This document shows, piece by piece, positions 26,398 through 33,855 of a stretch of DNA of 64,000 bases. Source of the stretch: [Clostridium] citroniae WAL-17108 (GTDB lineage: Bacteria > Bacillota > Clostridia > Lachnospirales > Lachnospiraceae). A program made the position numbers and the translations under genes. Where the stretch lies: positions 5,162-69,161 of the forward strand of contig NZ_JH376426.1 of NCBI RefSeq assembly GCF_000233455.1. Reading direction: 5' to 3'. Below the pieces are notes generated by a model. The model saw only the letters and a list, made by a program, of their open reading frames with translations, was not told the DNA's origin and made no database searches. Numbering within the stretch: position 1 is the stretch's first letter; each line of letters opens with the position of its first letter.

Positions 26398-27633
26398 CTA
26401 TTCAGCGGCATTGAGTTTTGCAATCAGCTTCTTACGCACCATAAAGTACACTGCGATTCCCATGAACGGGAAAATAGCGTACACGCGGAACATGTTGTCA
26501 AAACCAATAGCCGACCGTAAGGTACCGGACAGCATTCCTCCGATAATGCCGGACAGGTCCACAAACAGATATAATGTACTGATGGCAATTCCCCTCTGTG
26601 CATCACTGGCAGACTTGATCGCCATGGCAAGGGTTGCCGGATAGGAACAGGACTGTCCGATCTGGTCGAACACGGCTGCCAGGATCAGCAGCACACCCCA
26701 GGATGTGGCGCCGGAAATCAGCAACGGAGAAATTCCCAAAGCTGCCAGGCAGATCACAAGGAAATCAGGTCCTATCTTGTCACTGGCAACACCTCCGATA
26801 AAGCGGCAGAAAAGCCCGATCAACCCTTCCAGTGTCAGGAACATGGCAATATTGGCAATCATGCGGTACTCGCCGTAAAGTACAATGTAATCCTGGATAC
26901 AGTTGTGGGTAAGCCCGATAAAAAGCTGGAGAACAGAGGCAGGAATGGCCGCAAAGCAGATCAGCTGTCCCAGGCTCTCCCATCCAAACTTCTTCGTTTC
27001 CCCTGCTTTTGCCCCGGCCGGTTTTGCAGTGTTTTCCTCCAGCCTTAACATAGCCACCAGCACCATGGCAACAAGGATCAGGGCGGTTGCGCATAAAAAG
27101 GATGCTCTGGCCCCATAATTTTCATAGATAAACATGGATGCCACAGGTCCGAAACTGCTGATCAGCTTGGGGGCCGTCAGATACACGGCAAAAGCTGTTC
27201 CCAATGCCTTTTTGTCAATGGCCATTCCGGCAACTGCCGGGAAGCTGGTCCCCACCAGGGAAAAGCTGATGCCGTGAAGGATCCTGGAAACAATAAACAT
27301 GGGCAGGCTTCCCGTCAGTGAATAGCATAAAAAGGATACACAGCGAAGTCCCAGGCAGATCAGCAGCCATGTCTTTTTCCTCATTTTATCCAGTCCCAGG
27401 CCGGAAAAAGGGCGGGATGCTGTGACGGACAGATTATAAATAGAAATAATAATGCCCAACACAGTGGCACTTGCCCCCAATGCCTCGCCAAACTTGTTTA
27501 CCGGGGTCTTTACCATGTTATTGGCAAAGCTGTTGATAATCTGAATCAGGATCAGCAGCAGGAAATTATAATTCATCAGGGATTTTATGATCTCCATCAT
27601 GGATACGCTGCCTGTAGCTTTTTTTGTACTCAT
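26398..27633 (-). CDS. MFS transporter
   Basis: A 411-residue, 12-helix major-facilitator carrier with the loop-2 motif as GLGLDKMRKKTW and conserved ISRILHGISFSLVGTSFPA in helix 4-5. The start at ATG 27633 has GGTGGAG before it; the earlier GTG is part of that site. It is the gene nearest the sigma-54 promoter and so the first gene of the ester-hydrolase group. Uptake of the substrate is its probable role. Confidence 0.88.
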   Translation of the reverse strand: MSTKKATGSVSMMEIIKSLMNYNFLLLILIQIINSFANNMVKTPVNKFGEALGASATVLGIIISIYNLSVTASRPFSGLGLDKMRKKTWLLICLGLRCVSFLCYSLTGSLPMFIVSRILHGISFSLVGTSFPAVAGMAIDKKALGTAFAVYLTAPKLISSFGPVASMFIYENYGARASFLCATALILVAMVLVAMLRLEENTAKPAGAKAGETKKFGWESLGQLICFAAIPASVLQLFIGLTHNCIQDYIVLYGEYRMIANIAMFLTLEGLIGLFCRFIGGVASDKIGPDFLVICLAALGISPLLISGATSWGVLLILAAVFDQIGQSCSYPATLAMAIKSASDAQRGIAISTLYLFVDLSGIIGGMLSGTLRSAIGFDNMFRVYAIFPFMGIAVYFMVRKKLIAKLNAAE

Positions 27634-27717
27634 AAGATTCTCCACCTCTCGTTATTTTCTATAGCATGAGCATCTCCCTGCGCGCTTTGGGAAACATACT
27701 TCTCGCCTTTTTATATA

Positions 27718-27734
27718 AGCAACCTTTATGCCAA
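27718..27734 (-). promoter_or_regulatory. Sigma-54 (RpoN) promoter upstream of the MFS gene
   Basis: On the reverse strand TTGGCAT-AAAGG-TTGCTT: GG and GC elements with exactly 10 bases between them, near consensus for sigma-54. It lies about 85 bp before the MFS start and 340 bp after the end of a sigma-54 activator gene. That spacer has room for an upstream activator site, though I cannot name one. Confidence 0.8.
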
Positions 27735-27798
27735 CTTTTGTCTTTTTCCTGTTTTGATCCCAGCCGGCTTTAAAATCAACATTAAAACAAGCCTTTTT

Positions 27799-27821
27799 TA
27801 AAAAAACAGGCCTGCGGCCTG
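27799..27821 (-). terminator. Second terminator after the sigma-54 activator gene
   Basis: CAGGCC-GCA-GGCCTG stem followed by a run of seven to eight T on the reverse strand (the T run is at 27799-27806). It shields the RpoN promoter from upstream read-through. Confidence 0.7.
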
Positions 27822-27954
27822 AACATCAATGGATAAAAATAAATTGTCAAATCCTCCCTCATACGTTTCACTCGGAACAGTATTGGCACATATATTTGAA
27901 ACATATCTGTACCATTTATGTAATATGATCCTATGGGTGTCACGTTCCCAAGCA

Positions 27955-27998
27955 GAAAAAAGCCGGGAAAGGAGTTATGGAACATCTCCCTTCCCGGC
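27955..27998 (-). terminator. Main terminator of the sigma-54 activator gene
   Basis: A 13-base stem (27962-27974 / 27986-27998, one mismatch) of GCCGGGAA type, followed by TTTTTT on the reverse strand. Apart from the two terminators and the promoter, the 27634-28073 spacer holds no gene. Confidence 0.8.
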
Positions 27999-28073
27999 AC
28001 CGGCCACACTGGTCTTTGCAGTCCTACCTGTATCTTGTCTTTACAGTTCATTTCGACCTCTCGTTTCTATATC

Positions 28074-30074
28074 CTACTGTGCATCATCCGGCCCATCCAT
28101 CTTATATTTTTTCATCTTTCTCCACAAGCTGGAACGTCCCATACCCAGGATCCTGGCAGCCTTGCTCCGGTTTCCGCCGCTTTCCTTAAGAGCACGGCGT
28201 ATTCTTATCTCCTCCTCTGCGCCATCTGTCAAAAGATCTCCTTTTTCTGCTCCAAGCATGGCCCCTATCTGCTCCGGCTCCTCCTGGTACACTTCTTCCA
28301 GCTGGGATCGGATCAACTCCCGATTGATCTCCTTTCTGCTGCTGATAATGGCCAGCCTCTCACAGAAATTCCTGAGCTGTCTTACATTTCCCTGCCAGGG
28401 ATAGCGCACCATCAGTTCCTCTGCCTCCGCCGTGAGATACAGACTTTTGGAAGCCGTCCTTCCATATTCCCTTAAAAACTTTGCAGTCAAAAGGCGGATA
28501 TCATCTTGCCTCTGCCTCAGCGGAGGGATATTCAATGTCAGCACATTGATGCGGTAGTAGAGATCCTCCCGGAATTTTCCCTCTGATACCAGTTTCCTCA
28601 GGTTCTTGTTGGATGCTGCAATAATCCGCACATCCACGGGAATGACCCGGTCATCTCCCACCTTTGTGATTACCCGTTCCTCTATGACCCGGAGAAGGCG
28701 TACCTGCCCCTGAAGATCCATCTCAGAGATCTCATCCAGAAATATAGTTCCCTTATCAGCCAGCTCCAACAACCCCTTTTTTCCCTGTTTAGCCGCCCCT
28801 GTGAAGGCGCCTCCCACATACCCGAACAGTTCACTCTCCAGCAGATTCACCGGAAGAGCACCGCAGTTGATGGCCACAAACGGCTGATCCTTTCTCATGC
28901 TGTAATTGTGGATGCTCTGGGCAAACAGTTCCTTACCCGTACCCGTCTCACCAAAGATCAGCACATTGGCATGATGCTTAGCAAACTGCCTGGCCTTGTA
29001 CCGGCACTCCTCCATTACCTCGGATCTGCCCAGGATGTCGGAAAACGTATATTTCGCAACCAGACCCCTGGAATAGATCTCCTTTTTAATCTGCCCCTCC
29101 AGATTTTCCACACGCTCTTTCTGGTTCAGATGAACAATAGCGCCATTGATCTCACCATTTTTCATATACGGAATGATATTGATCACCGCAATACATTCAT
29201 GGACCTTTACCACATTTCCATAAATATATTGTCCCTGCCTCAAAACGTTGTTCATTTGACGCTGATCCAATTCCGGTATCAATTCCCAGACCATGCGGGA
29301 CATGAGGGCTCCTTTTGGTTCCTGCAGCAGTTCCTCGGCAATGGAATTGCAGAAAACCACCCGTCCCTCGGGATTCACCTGGATCACTGCCTCAAACGAA
29401 TAGTCCATAATGGACTCCAGTTCCTTATTCCTTTCTTTTTGGGCTGAGAGATTCTCCACCAGGGCAATAGCCTGCTGGATCGCCCGGTAAATGGACTCAT
29501 AGCCGTCATTGTCCGGATTAAAGTAACAGGATATCCCCAGTTTCTGCGCAATCCTGGTCACATGGAGACCTGCCATGCAGAAATGGATGCCTTCCTCAGC
29601 TGTCTTTTTCAACATCCGCTCCACATACTGATCGTCCAACTGATCCAGTACCACGTTCTTTAGCTGCGTGTTGGTGAAAAAGCGGATACTCTCCTCGTCC
29701 AGGATTACGGGTTTATAGCTGAACACAGCCGCCTTTGTAAGCGGATGATCAAATTCTTCCGGATGCCTGCGCTTTACATCCGCAAGTAAAGAGAATGTAC
29801 TGGAACCCAAAAACTGGACCGAAACCACAGGAATTGTTGCATGTTCCCCATCCTCCCTTAAAGTCAGTTCCGTCCTGCCTCTGCAGATAATGGCATCCAC
29901 CTTTTCAGCCTCAGCCTGTCTGACCAGATTCTGCAGTGTTTTCCGTCTGACCCTGTCCTCCACCTCCCGGTCGATCACCCTCAGCTCCATCTCCACCCCC
30001 AATTCCCCTGCTGCTTGTAATACCTGCTCACATGCTTTTGAATCCCCGATTGATATATACCAGAATCTCAACAT
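28074..30074 (-). CDS. Sigma-54-dependent activator with PrpR-N, PAS, AAA+ and Fis-HTH domains
   Basis: A 666-residue enhancer-binding activator. A PrpR-type sensor occupies about residues 5-170 (LRFWYISIGDSKACEQVLQA at the start). A PAS domain follows near 195-290 and the AAA+ domain near 320-560, with Walker A GETGTGKE, the sigma-54 contact loop GAFTGA, and Walker B GTIFLDEI. A C-terminal Fis-type HTH (GGNRSKAARILGMGRSSLWR) ends it. I use the ATG at 30074 with AGGAGG. All parts needed to open a sigma-54 promoter are intact. The RpoN promoter just downstream makes the MFS/esterase/carrier/CocE genes its likely targets. PrpR-N domains sense small carboxylates or their CoA derivatives; the ligand here is unknown. 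Confidence 0.93.
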   Translation of the reverse strand: MLRFWYISIGDSKACEQVLQAAGELGVEMELRVIDREVEDRVRRKTLQNLVRQAEAEKVDAIICRGRTELTLREDGEHATIPVVSVQFLGSSTFSLLADVKRRHPEEFDHPLTKAAVFSYKPVILDEESIRFFTNTQLKNVVLDQLDDQYVERMLKKTAEEGIHFCMAGLHVTRIAQKLGISCYFNPDNDGYESIYRAIQQAIALVENLSAQKERNKELESIMDYSFEAVIQVNPEGRVVFCNSIAEELLQEPKGALMSRMVWELIPELDQRQMNNVLRQGQYIYGNVVKVHECIAVINIIPYMKNGEINGAIVHLNQKERVENLEGQIKKEIYSRGLVAKYTFSDILGRSEVMEECRYKARQFAKHHANVLIFGETGTGKELFAQSIHNYSMRKDQPFVAINCGALPVNLLESELFGYVGGAFTGAAKQGKKGLLELADKGTIFLDEISEMDLQGQVRLLRVIEERVITKVGDDRVIPVDVRIIAASNKNLRKLVSEGKFREDLYYRINVLTLNIPPLRQRQDDIRLLTAKFLREYGRTASKSLYLTAEAEELMVRYPWQGNVRQLRNFCERLAIISSRKEINRELIRSQLEEVYQEEPEQIGAMLGAEKGDLLTDGAEEEIRIRRALKESGGNRSKAARILGMGRSSLWRKMKKYKMDGPDDAQ

Positions 30075-30147
30075 ACCGCCTCCTGTTTTCCTCGTATTCC
30101 GTCCTGAAACGCATGCATCCTTTTGATCCATACTGCCATGAATGTAA

Positions 30148-30185
30148 AACAGGGCACAGGCAGGTAAACCTACCTGCCCATGCCC
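30148..30185 (-). terminator. Hairpin before the sigma-54 activator gene
   Basis: GGGCATGGGCAGGTA / TACCTGCCTGTGCCC on the reverse strand (two mismatches), then CTGTTTTAC. It may end the ferredoxin operon. Since it follows the promoter at 30214-30242, it may also act as an attenuator in the activator's leader. Confidence 0.6.
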
Positions 30186-30213
30186 TCTTAGCCATACCTA
30201 TGAAACTGAACTC

Positions 30214-30242
30214 ATGTTACCATAATTTCATCGCTCCGTCAA
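30214..30242 (-). promoter_or_regulatory. Sigma-A promoter of the sigma-54 activator gene
   Basis: Reverse strand TTGACG (30237-30242), 17 bp, TAACAT (30214-30219), about 140 bases before the activator start, with the hairpin at 30148-30185 in between. Confidence 0.5.
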
Positions 30243-30270
30243 TCTGATAATCCCCTGTTCCCTCTAATCC

Positions 30271-30774
30271 TCATTGCACCTCATTGCAGTGAATCATGTC
30301 CAGAAGCCGCCTAACGCTCTCCCCCGGAAAATCCTCCCCCGGAGGGTTGTCCAACAGGGACTGAAGGAACCGGCGGACATTCCTGCTCTGGGGAAGCATG
30401 TATCCGGCCTCCCGAAGAATGTCCTCAGCCATCAGCCGGTTGGATTTCTCCATTGCCTCCGCCAGTTGCACAAGCACAGGATCTCCTCCCCGTGCTGCCA
30501 GGGAGCGTGCGGTACTCTCCTGCTCCGCCTTGCTCTTTGCCAGCGCCCTCATGGCTTTTACCACGGCTTCAGACTTGGGCTGCTGGGGCGGATACTCCAG
30601 GGGTACCATGGAAATGGCGCCTGATGGACAACTGTCCGCGCATACGCCGCAGCCAATACATTTATCCGGGTCAATGATGCTGTTCTCCGTATTGGTTGCC
30701 CCTGTGGGACAGACATACAGACAAAGACAGTCCTTTGTACACAGACGGATATTTCTCACAGCTAACTTTTTCAT
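30271..30774 (-). CDS. 4Fe-4S ferredoxin-domain protein
   Basis: A 167-residue protein. The N-terminal half holds two cluster motifs: CTKDCLCLYVCP (an unusually spaced first set) and CIGCGVCADSCP (classical). The C-terminal 90 residues are helical and charged without a known domain; there is no membrane segment. The ATG is at 30774 with GGAGG before it and overlaps the stop of the rubredoxin-fusion gene (ATGA). It is likely to take electrons from or give them to that protein. Confidence 0.85.
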   Translation of the reverse strand: MKKLAVRNIRLCTKDCLCLYVCPTGATNTENSIIDPDKCIGCGVCADSCPSGAISMVPLEYPPQQPKSEAVVKAMRALAKSKAEQESTARSLAARGGDPVLVQLAEAMEKSNRLMAEDILREAGYMLPQSRNVRRFLQSLLDNPPGEDFPGESVRRLLDMIHCNEVQ

Positions 30775-31505
30775 GCTTGTGACCTCCTCTCCACCTTTGA
30801 CATTTTCCAGCTGGGAACCTTGCACACAGGGCAGATATCCGGCGGGGTATCTCCCACATAGATAAATCCGCATATATCGCAGACATACACATTGGTATGT
30901 TCCAGGAATCCGCTGCCCTCCCTCTCATAGCGTGCCAGAAGGGAATCCATCATAGCGGTCACCTTCCTGCTCCACACAAGGGCCCTCAGGGCGCCACGGT
31001 CCGTTTCACCCCCAGCCGCCTGGTCGGCGCTGGGAAATGCCGTGTCAAGGTCATATTCCGTCATTGCCTTCAAAGCCTTAACATCCCCTCCCCCGTCTGC
31101 CAAGGTCTTGTCCTTAAAATAGCCTGCCAGCCGCGTAAACAAGAGCGCCTCCTCCTTCAGATACTGCTTTTCACAGCCCCTGGCCAGATTGGAGCAGAGG
31201 GCGGACATTTCACCTGGCGTCAGTTCGCGCAGATCCTCCTCTTCCCCAGCCGGTCCGGCCTTATCCGGCCCGGATGACTTCTCTCCCGCCTGTTCTGCCT
31301 TATCCGGCCCGGATGACTTCTCCCCTGCCTCACCTGCTTCCGGCAAAACCTGCTCCCTGAACATTTCCTTTGCAGCGCCGCACCAGGGGCATACCCAACC
31401 CCCGGGCAATTCCTCCCACCTGGTTCCCGGTGCAATGCCTGATGCCGGGATACCTGCGGCTTCATCATAAATAAAACCACAAATACCGCATACGAATTTC
31501 TTCAT
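30771..31505 (-). CDS. Rubredoxin / rubrerythrin-like fusion with two metal-binding ends
   Basis: 244 residues with an odd layout. Residues 1-50 are a rubredoxin domain (FVCGICGFIYDE and VCPWCG, four iron cysteines). Residues 52-90 are a linker with a duplicated 13-residue unit beginning GEKSSGPDKA. Residues 90-200 are a helical, ferritin-like but poorly matching domain. Residues 205-240 are a second rubredoxin-like ribbon (YVCDICGFIYVGD and CPVC). Rubrerythrins detoxify peroxide in anaerobes; here I do not see a full di-iron ligand set in the middle, so an electron-carrier or sensor role is equally possible. It is the first gene of an operon with the ferredoxin, under a Fur-like box. Confidence 0.8.
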   Translation of the reverse strand: MKKFVCGICGFIYDEAAGIPASGIAPGTRWEELPGGWVCPWCGAAKEMFREQVLPEAGEAGEKSSGPDKAEQAGEKSSGPDKAGPAGEEEDLRELTPGEMSALCSNLARGCEKQYLKEEALLFTRLAGYFKDKTLADGGGDVKALKAMTEYDLDTAFPSADQAAGGETDRGALRALVWSRKVTAMMDSLLARYEREGSGFLEHTNVYVCDICGFIYVGDTPPDICPVCKVPSWKMSKVERRSQA

Positions 31506-31591
31506 ACCTTGCCTCCTTCTGTCTGGCCTTCCGCCAGCCTGATCCGTTGTTTGATGATGATTTAATCATACCAGGAACAGAAAGAAAATAC

Positions 31592-31635
31592 TGTGACTAA
31601 GTCACATAAACAATAATAATTATCATTATCATTTT
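31592..31635 (-). promoter_or_regulatory. Crp/Fnr-like palindrome and Fur-like box upstream of the rubredoxin operon
   Basis: TGTGACTAAGTCACA (31592-31606) is a perfect dyad resembling Crp/Fnr half-sites. Beside it AATAATTATCATTATCA (about 31615-31631) closely resembles the Fur consensus. On the reverse strand TTGTTT, 17 bp, TATTTT could be a promoter spanning the palindrome. Confidence 0.55.
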
Positions 31636-31656
31636 TCCTATAAGGCAAGGCTTTCC

Positions 31657-31705
31657 ATGAAAAAACTGCCTGCACAGCCTGTTTCAGGCTGCCGGCAGGC
31701 AGTTT
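31657..31705 (-). terminator. Terminator of the DUF134/NifX-like operon
   Basis: AAACTGCCTGC (31663-31673) pairs with GCAGGCAGTTT (31695-31705); six T follow on the reverse strand. Confidence 0.8.
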
Positions 31706-31724
31706 CGTGTACGTTCGGCAGTCA

Positions 31725-32111
31725 TCAGTGACTGCAGCTTCCTCCATGTCCATGGCAGCTGTGTTCCCCGCCCTCATGGTGATGATTGCACATGGTATCA
31801 GGGTCATATGCCAGATTCCCCTTTAGCAGGGCATCCACCGCCTCATCAGCATTGCCGGAGGCACCCGGATACAGCTCGATCCCGGCCTGGGCCAGAGCGG
31901 TCCTGGCGCCTCCGCCGATCCCGCCGCAGATCAGGGTCTCCACGCCCAGGTTCTTTAAAAATACAGCCAGGGCCTCATGGCCGCTTCCGCCCGTGCCTAC
32001 CACCTGGGATGACAGGACTTTGCTGTTCTCCACCTCGTAAACCTTAAATGCCTCACAGTGGCCGAAATGCTGGAATATCTGTTCATTCTCGTATGTTACT
32101 GCAATCTTCAT
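31725..32111 (-). CDS. NifX/NifB-C-type dinitrogenase iron-molybdenum cofactor domain protein
   Basis: A 128-residue protein of the NifX-like fold (KIAVTYENEQIFQHFGHCEA at the start; GGIGGGARTALAQAGIELYP in the middle), a family that carries iron-sulfur or metal clusters. The last 20 residues form a His/Cys tail (CNHHHEGGEHSCHGHGG), a likely metal-binding extension. The ATG at 32111 has GGAGGAG before it and lies inside the DUF134 gene end. No nitrogenase gene is present, so a role in general iron-sulfur or metal handling is more likely. Confidence 0.85.
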   Translation of the reverse strand: MKIAVTYENEQIFQHFGHCEAFKVYEVENSKVLSSQVVGTGGSGHEALAVFLKNLGVETLICGGIGGGARTALAQAGIELYPGASGNADEAVDALLKGNLAYDPDTMCNHHHEGGEHSCHGHGGSCSH

Positions 32112-32484
32112 CAAATTCTCCTCCTGGTCTGTTATTACAGCGGCGCTTCTGACACCGGCGCTTCCCGCAGTCCTTGCCGCAGCAGTTCCCTGACTCCGGA
32201 CACAGACGGTAATTGCCGCCCCGGATCTGCAGCTGCCTTCCATTCACCAGACAGTCCGCCAGCTTTTTCCTGGCAGAATTGTATACTGCCTGGACCGTAG
32301 TCCTGGCCACCCCCATCTGCGTGGCGCACTCCTCCTGGGTACAGTCTAAAAGGTCAATGAGACGGATGGTCTCATACTCCTCCAATGTAAGCTCCACCCT
32401 GGTTTCAGACTCCTGATTCAATGGGCCAAACACATCTATGGTTGGCTGGGAACAGACTCTTCTGGCTTTAAACGGCCGCGCCAT
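32083..32484 (-). CDS. DUF134-family DNA-binding regulator
   Basis: 133 residues. The central HTH is of the sigma-70 region-4 kind (LDCTQEECATQMGVARTTVQ, residues about 45-65). A cysteine-rich tail (CPESGNCCGKDCGKRRC) could bind a metal or an iron-sulfur cluster. The family is often next to NifX-like or Mrp proteins. Two palindromes in its own promoter suggest that it represses this operon and senses metal or redox state. Confidence 0.85.
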   Translation of the reverse strand: MARPFKARRVCSQPTIDVFGPLNQESETRVELTLEEYETIRLIDLLDCTQEECATQMGVARTTVQAVYNSARKKLADCLVNGRQLQIRGGNYRLCPESGNCCGKDCGKRRCQKRRCNNRPGGEFDEDCSNIRE

Positions 32485-32510
32485 ATGTATTCTCCTTATC
32501 CGCTGTTTTG

Positions 32511-32560
32511 TTATTGACTTATGTCATTAACTATAATCCCATTATTGACATATGTCAATA
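32511..32560 (-). promoter_or_regulatory. Promoter with twin palindromic operators
   Basis: Reverse strand TTGACA (32553-32558), 17 bp, TATAGT (32530-32535). A perfect palindrome TATTGACATATGTCAATA (32543-32560) covers the -35 box. A weaker copy TATTGACTTATGTCATTA (32512-32529) covers the expected start site. Their centres are 31 bp apart, three helical turns. Confidence 0.75.
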
Positions 32561-32720
32561 TCTTTTTTCATAATATCTTTTTCAGTATATCCTTGATACT
32601 GCTGAATTTTCTTATCCCGTACCAGAATTTAATCCCGCAGCCCCGCCAAGCCCACGCCTGGTCCTGACAGCCAATAAAACAGGAAGACAGCCGCGCCGCC
32701 TTCCTGAGATCAAGATCCTT

Positions 32721-32805
32721 TGTCATATTTCGCCTATCATATTTTACTTATCATATTTTACTTATCATATTTTACCTATCATATTTTCTCTGTCCTATTT
32801 TTACC
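32721..32805. repeat. 14-bp A/T-rich tandem repeat, about six units
   Basis: Units of TATCATATTTTACT type start at 32721, 32735, 32749, 32763, 32777 and 32791; two are identical and the outer ones diverge. The array lies just before the end of the mazF gene. The 32561-32720 stretch shows no gene. Confidence 0.75.
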
Positions 32806-32824
32806 TGCCCCATACGGCGGAAGG

Positions 32825-33241
32825 TCATGTATAAGACGGCAGGAATACCTGTCCCATTCCTCCTATGAGATGGCCCAGCCCCAGGCTGGTGACCATGGCC
32901 TGTTCGATTCCCTCCATCTGGCTGGAATCCAGATGACCTATGTATTCCTTCAAACGGTTCCGGTCAATGGTACGGATCTGCTCTGCCAATACAGTGGAAT
33001 CCTGTTTTAATCCTCCGCGCATCCTGCGGATACACACATGGGTGGGAATGGCTGCCTTAGTGGAACGGCTGGTGATAGCGGCCACAATCACAGTGGGGCT
33101 GTATTTATTTCCCACATCGTTCTGGATCACCAGCACGGGCCGGATCCCTCCCTGCTCCGAACCCACAACAGGCGACAGGTCCGCATAATATAAATCCCCT
33201 CTCATAACGGTTTTGGCTATATTCTTATTTTCTCTATTCAT
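32825..33241 (-). CDS. mazF: MazF/PemK-family endoribonuclease toxin
   Basis: A 138-residue toxin of the EndoA type that cuts mRNA at short sites. MRGDLYYADLSPVVGSEQGG starts the fold, followed by RPVLVIQND, TSRST, and the conserved STVLAEQIRTIDRNRL segment. A GAGG site lies before the ATG at 33241. No MazE-like antitoxin is seen: the 73 bases upstream are too short and the next gene is NiaR. It may be controlled by an antitoxin elsewhere. Confidence 0.9.
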   Translation of the reverse strand: MNRENKNIAKTVMRGDLYYADLSPVVGSEQGGIRPVLVIQNDVGNKYSPTVIVAAITSRSTKAAIPTHVCIRRMRGGLKQDSTVLAEQIRTIDRNRLKEYIGHLDSSQMEGIEQAMVTSLGLGHLIGGMGQVFLPSYT

Positions 33242-33314
33242 AACATTACCTCACTGATGGATAAATGGTGTTTTCTACTGGAGAGTATCACCACTTTGGA
33301 GGCAATTAAACATA

Positions 33315-33854
33315 TCAGTGCTGAATATAACCTTTTTTTTCTAATTCATCCTCAATCATCTGAAGATACCGTTCCTCCCCCGCCGCCACCGTATGGTAGT
33401 GGCTGCCGCCTGTGAGAGCTTTCAGGGGCTGGTCACGGGAGGTTTTCATATTAGCCACAAACTCAGCTGCATCCAGGCGGTTATTAATGATCAGGTCCAC
33501 GGTTATGTGTCCGTACAGTTCATGCTCCACGGATACATCCAGCACCTTTCCGCCATAATCCACAATGGTCTGCAGCTCATCCAGGGTGTCCTCCGTAGCA
33601 TGGTTTACACGAAACACGCGCACACAGGTCCCTGCACCCATATCGGGATTATGGAACATATATCCCCGATAGGTTGACATGATCTCTTTGTTATCCGCCC
33701 TGAGAAGGGCAATATCCTGGACGATCACCTGGCGGCTGACTCCCAGCCTGCCTGCCAGCTCCGTACCGGACACCGGAGATGACCTGTTCTCCAGTATTTC
33801 CAGGATGTTCATCCTGCGCTTTTCACCCTCTGTCATCATTCTGCCTGCAGGCAT
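33315..33854 (-). CDS. niaR: NiaR-type nicotinate-responsive repressor (HTH + 3H domain)
   Basis: A 179-residue regulator. The N-terminal HTH_11 (GTELAGRLGVSRQVIVQDIA) is followed by a 3H domain with the histidine sets HELYGH and GGSHYH, which bind a metal and nicotinate in NiaR/YrxA. It is known in Firmicutes as the repressor of niacin uptake and NAD genes. It starts one base after the ECF ATPase stop with GGAGG upstream, so it is the last gene of the transporter operon and probably controls it. Confidence 0.9.
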   Translation of the reverse strand: MPAGRMMTEGEKRRMNILEILENRSSPVSGTELAGRLGVSRQVIVQDIALLRADNKEIMSTYRGYMFHNPDMGAGTCVRVFRVNHATEDTLDELQTIVDYGGKVLDVSVEHELYGHITVDLIINNRLDAAEFVANMKTSRDQPLKALTGGSHYHTVAAGEERYLQMIEDELEKKGYIQH

Positions 33855-33855
33855 T

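Noticed and set aside
31725..32111. Nitrogen-fixation gene
   Set aside because: The NifX-like fold is shared by many proteins and no nifHDK or nifB gene is in the window.
32721..32805. CRISPR-like array
   Set aside because: Units are 14 bp, contiguous and without unique spacers; no cas gene is near.
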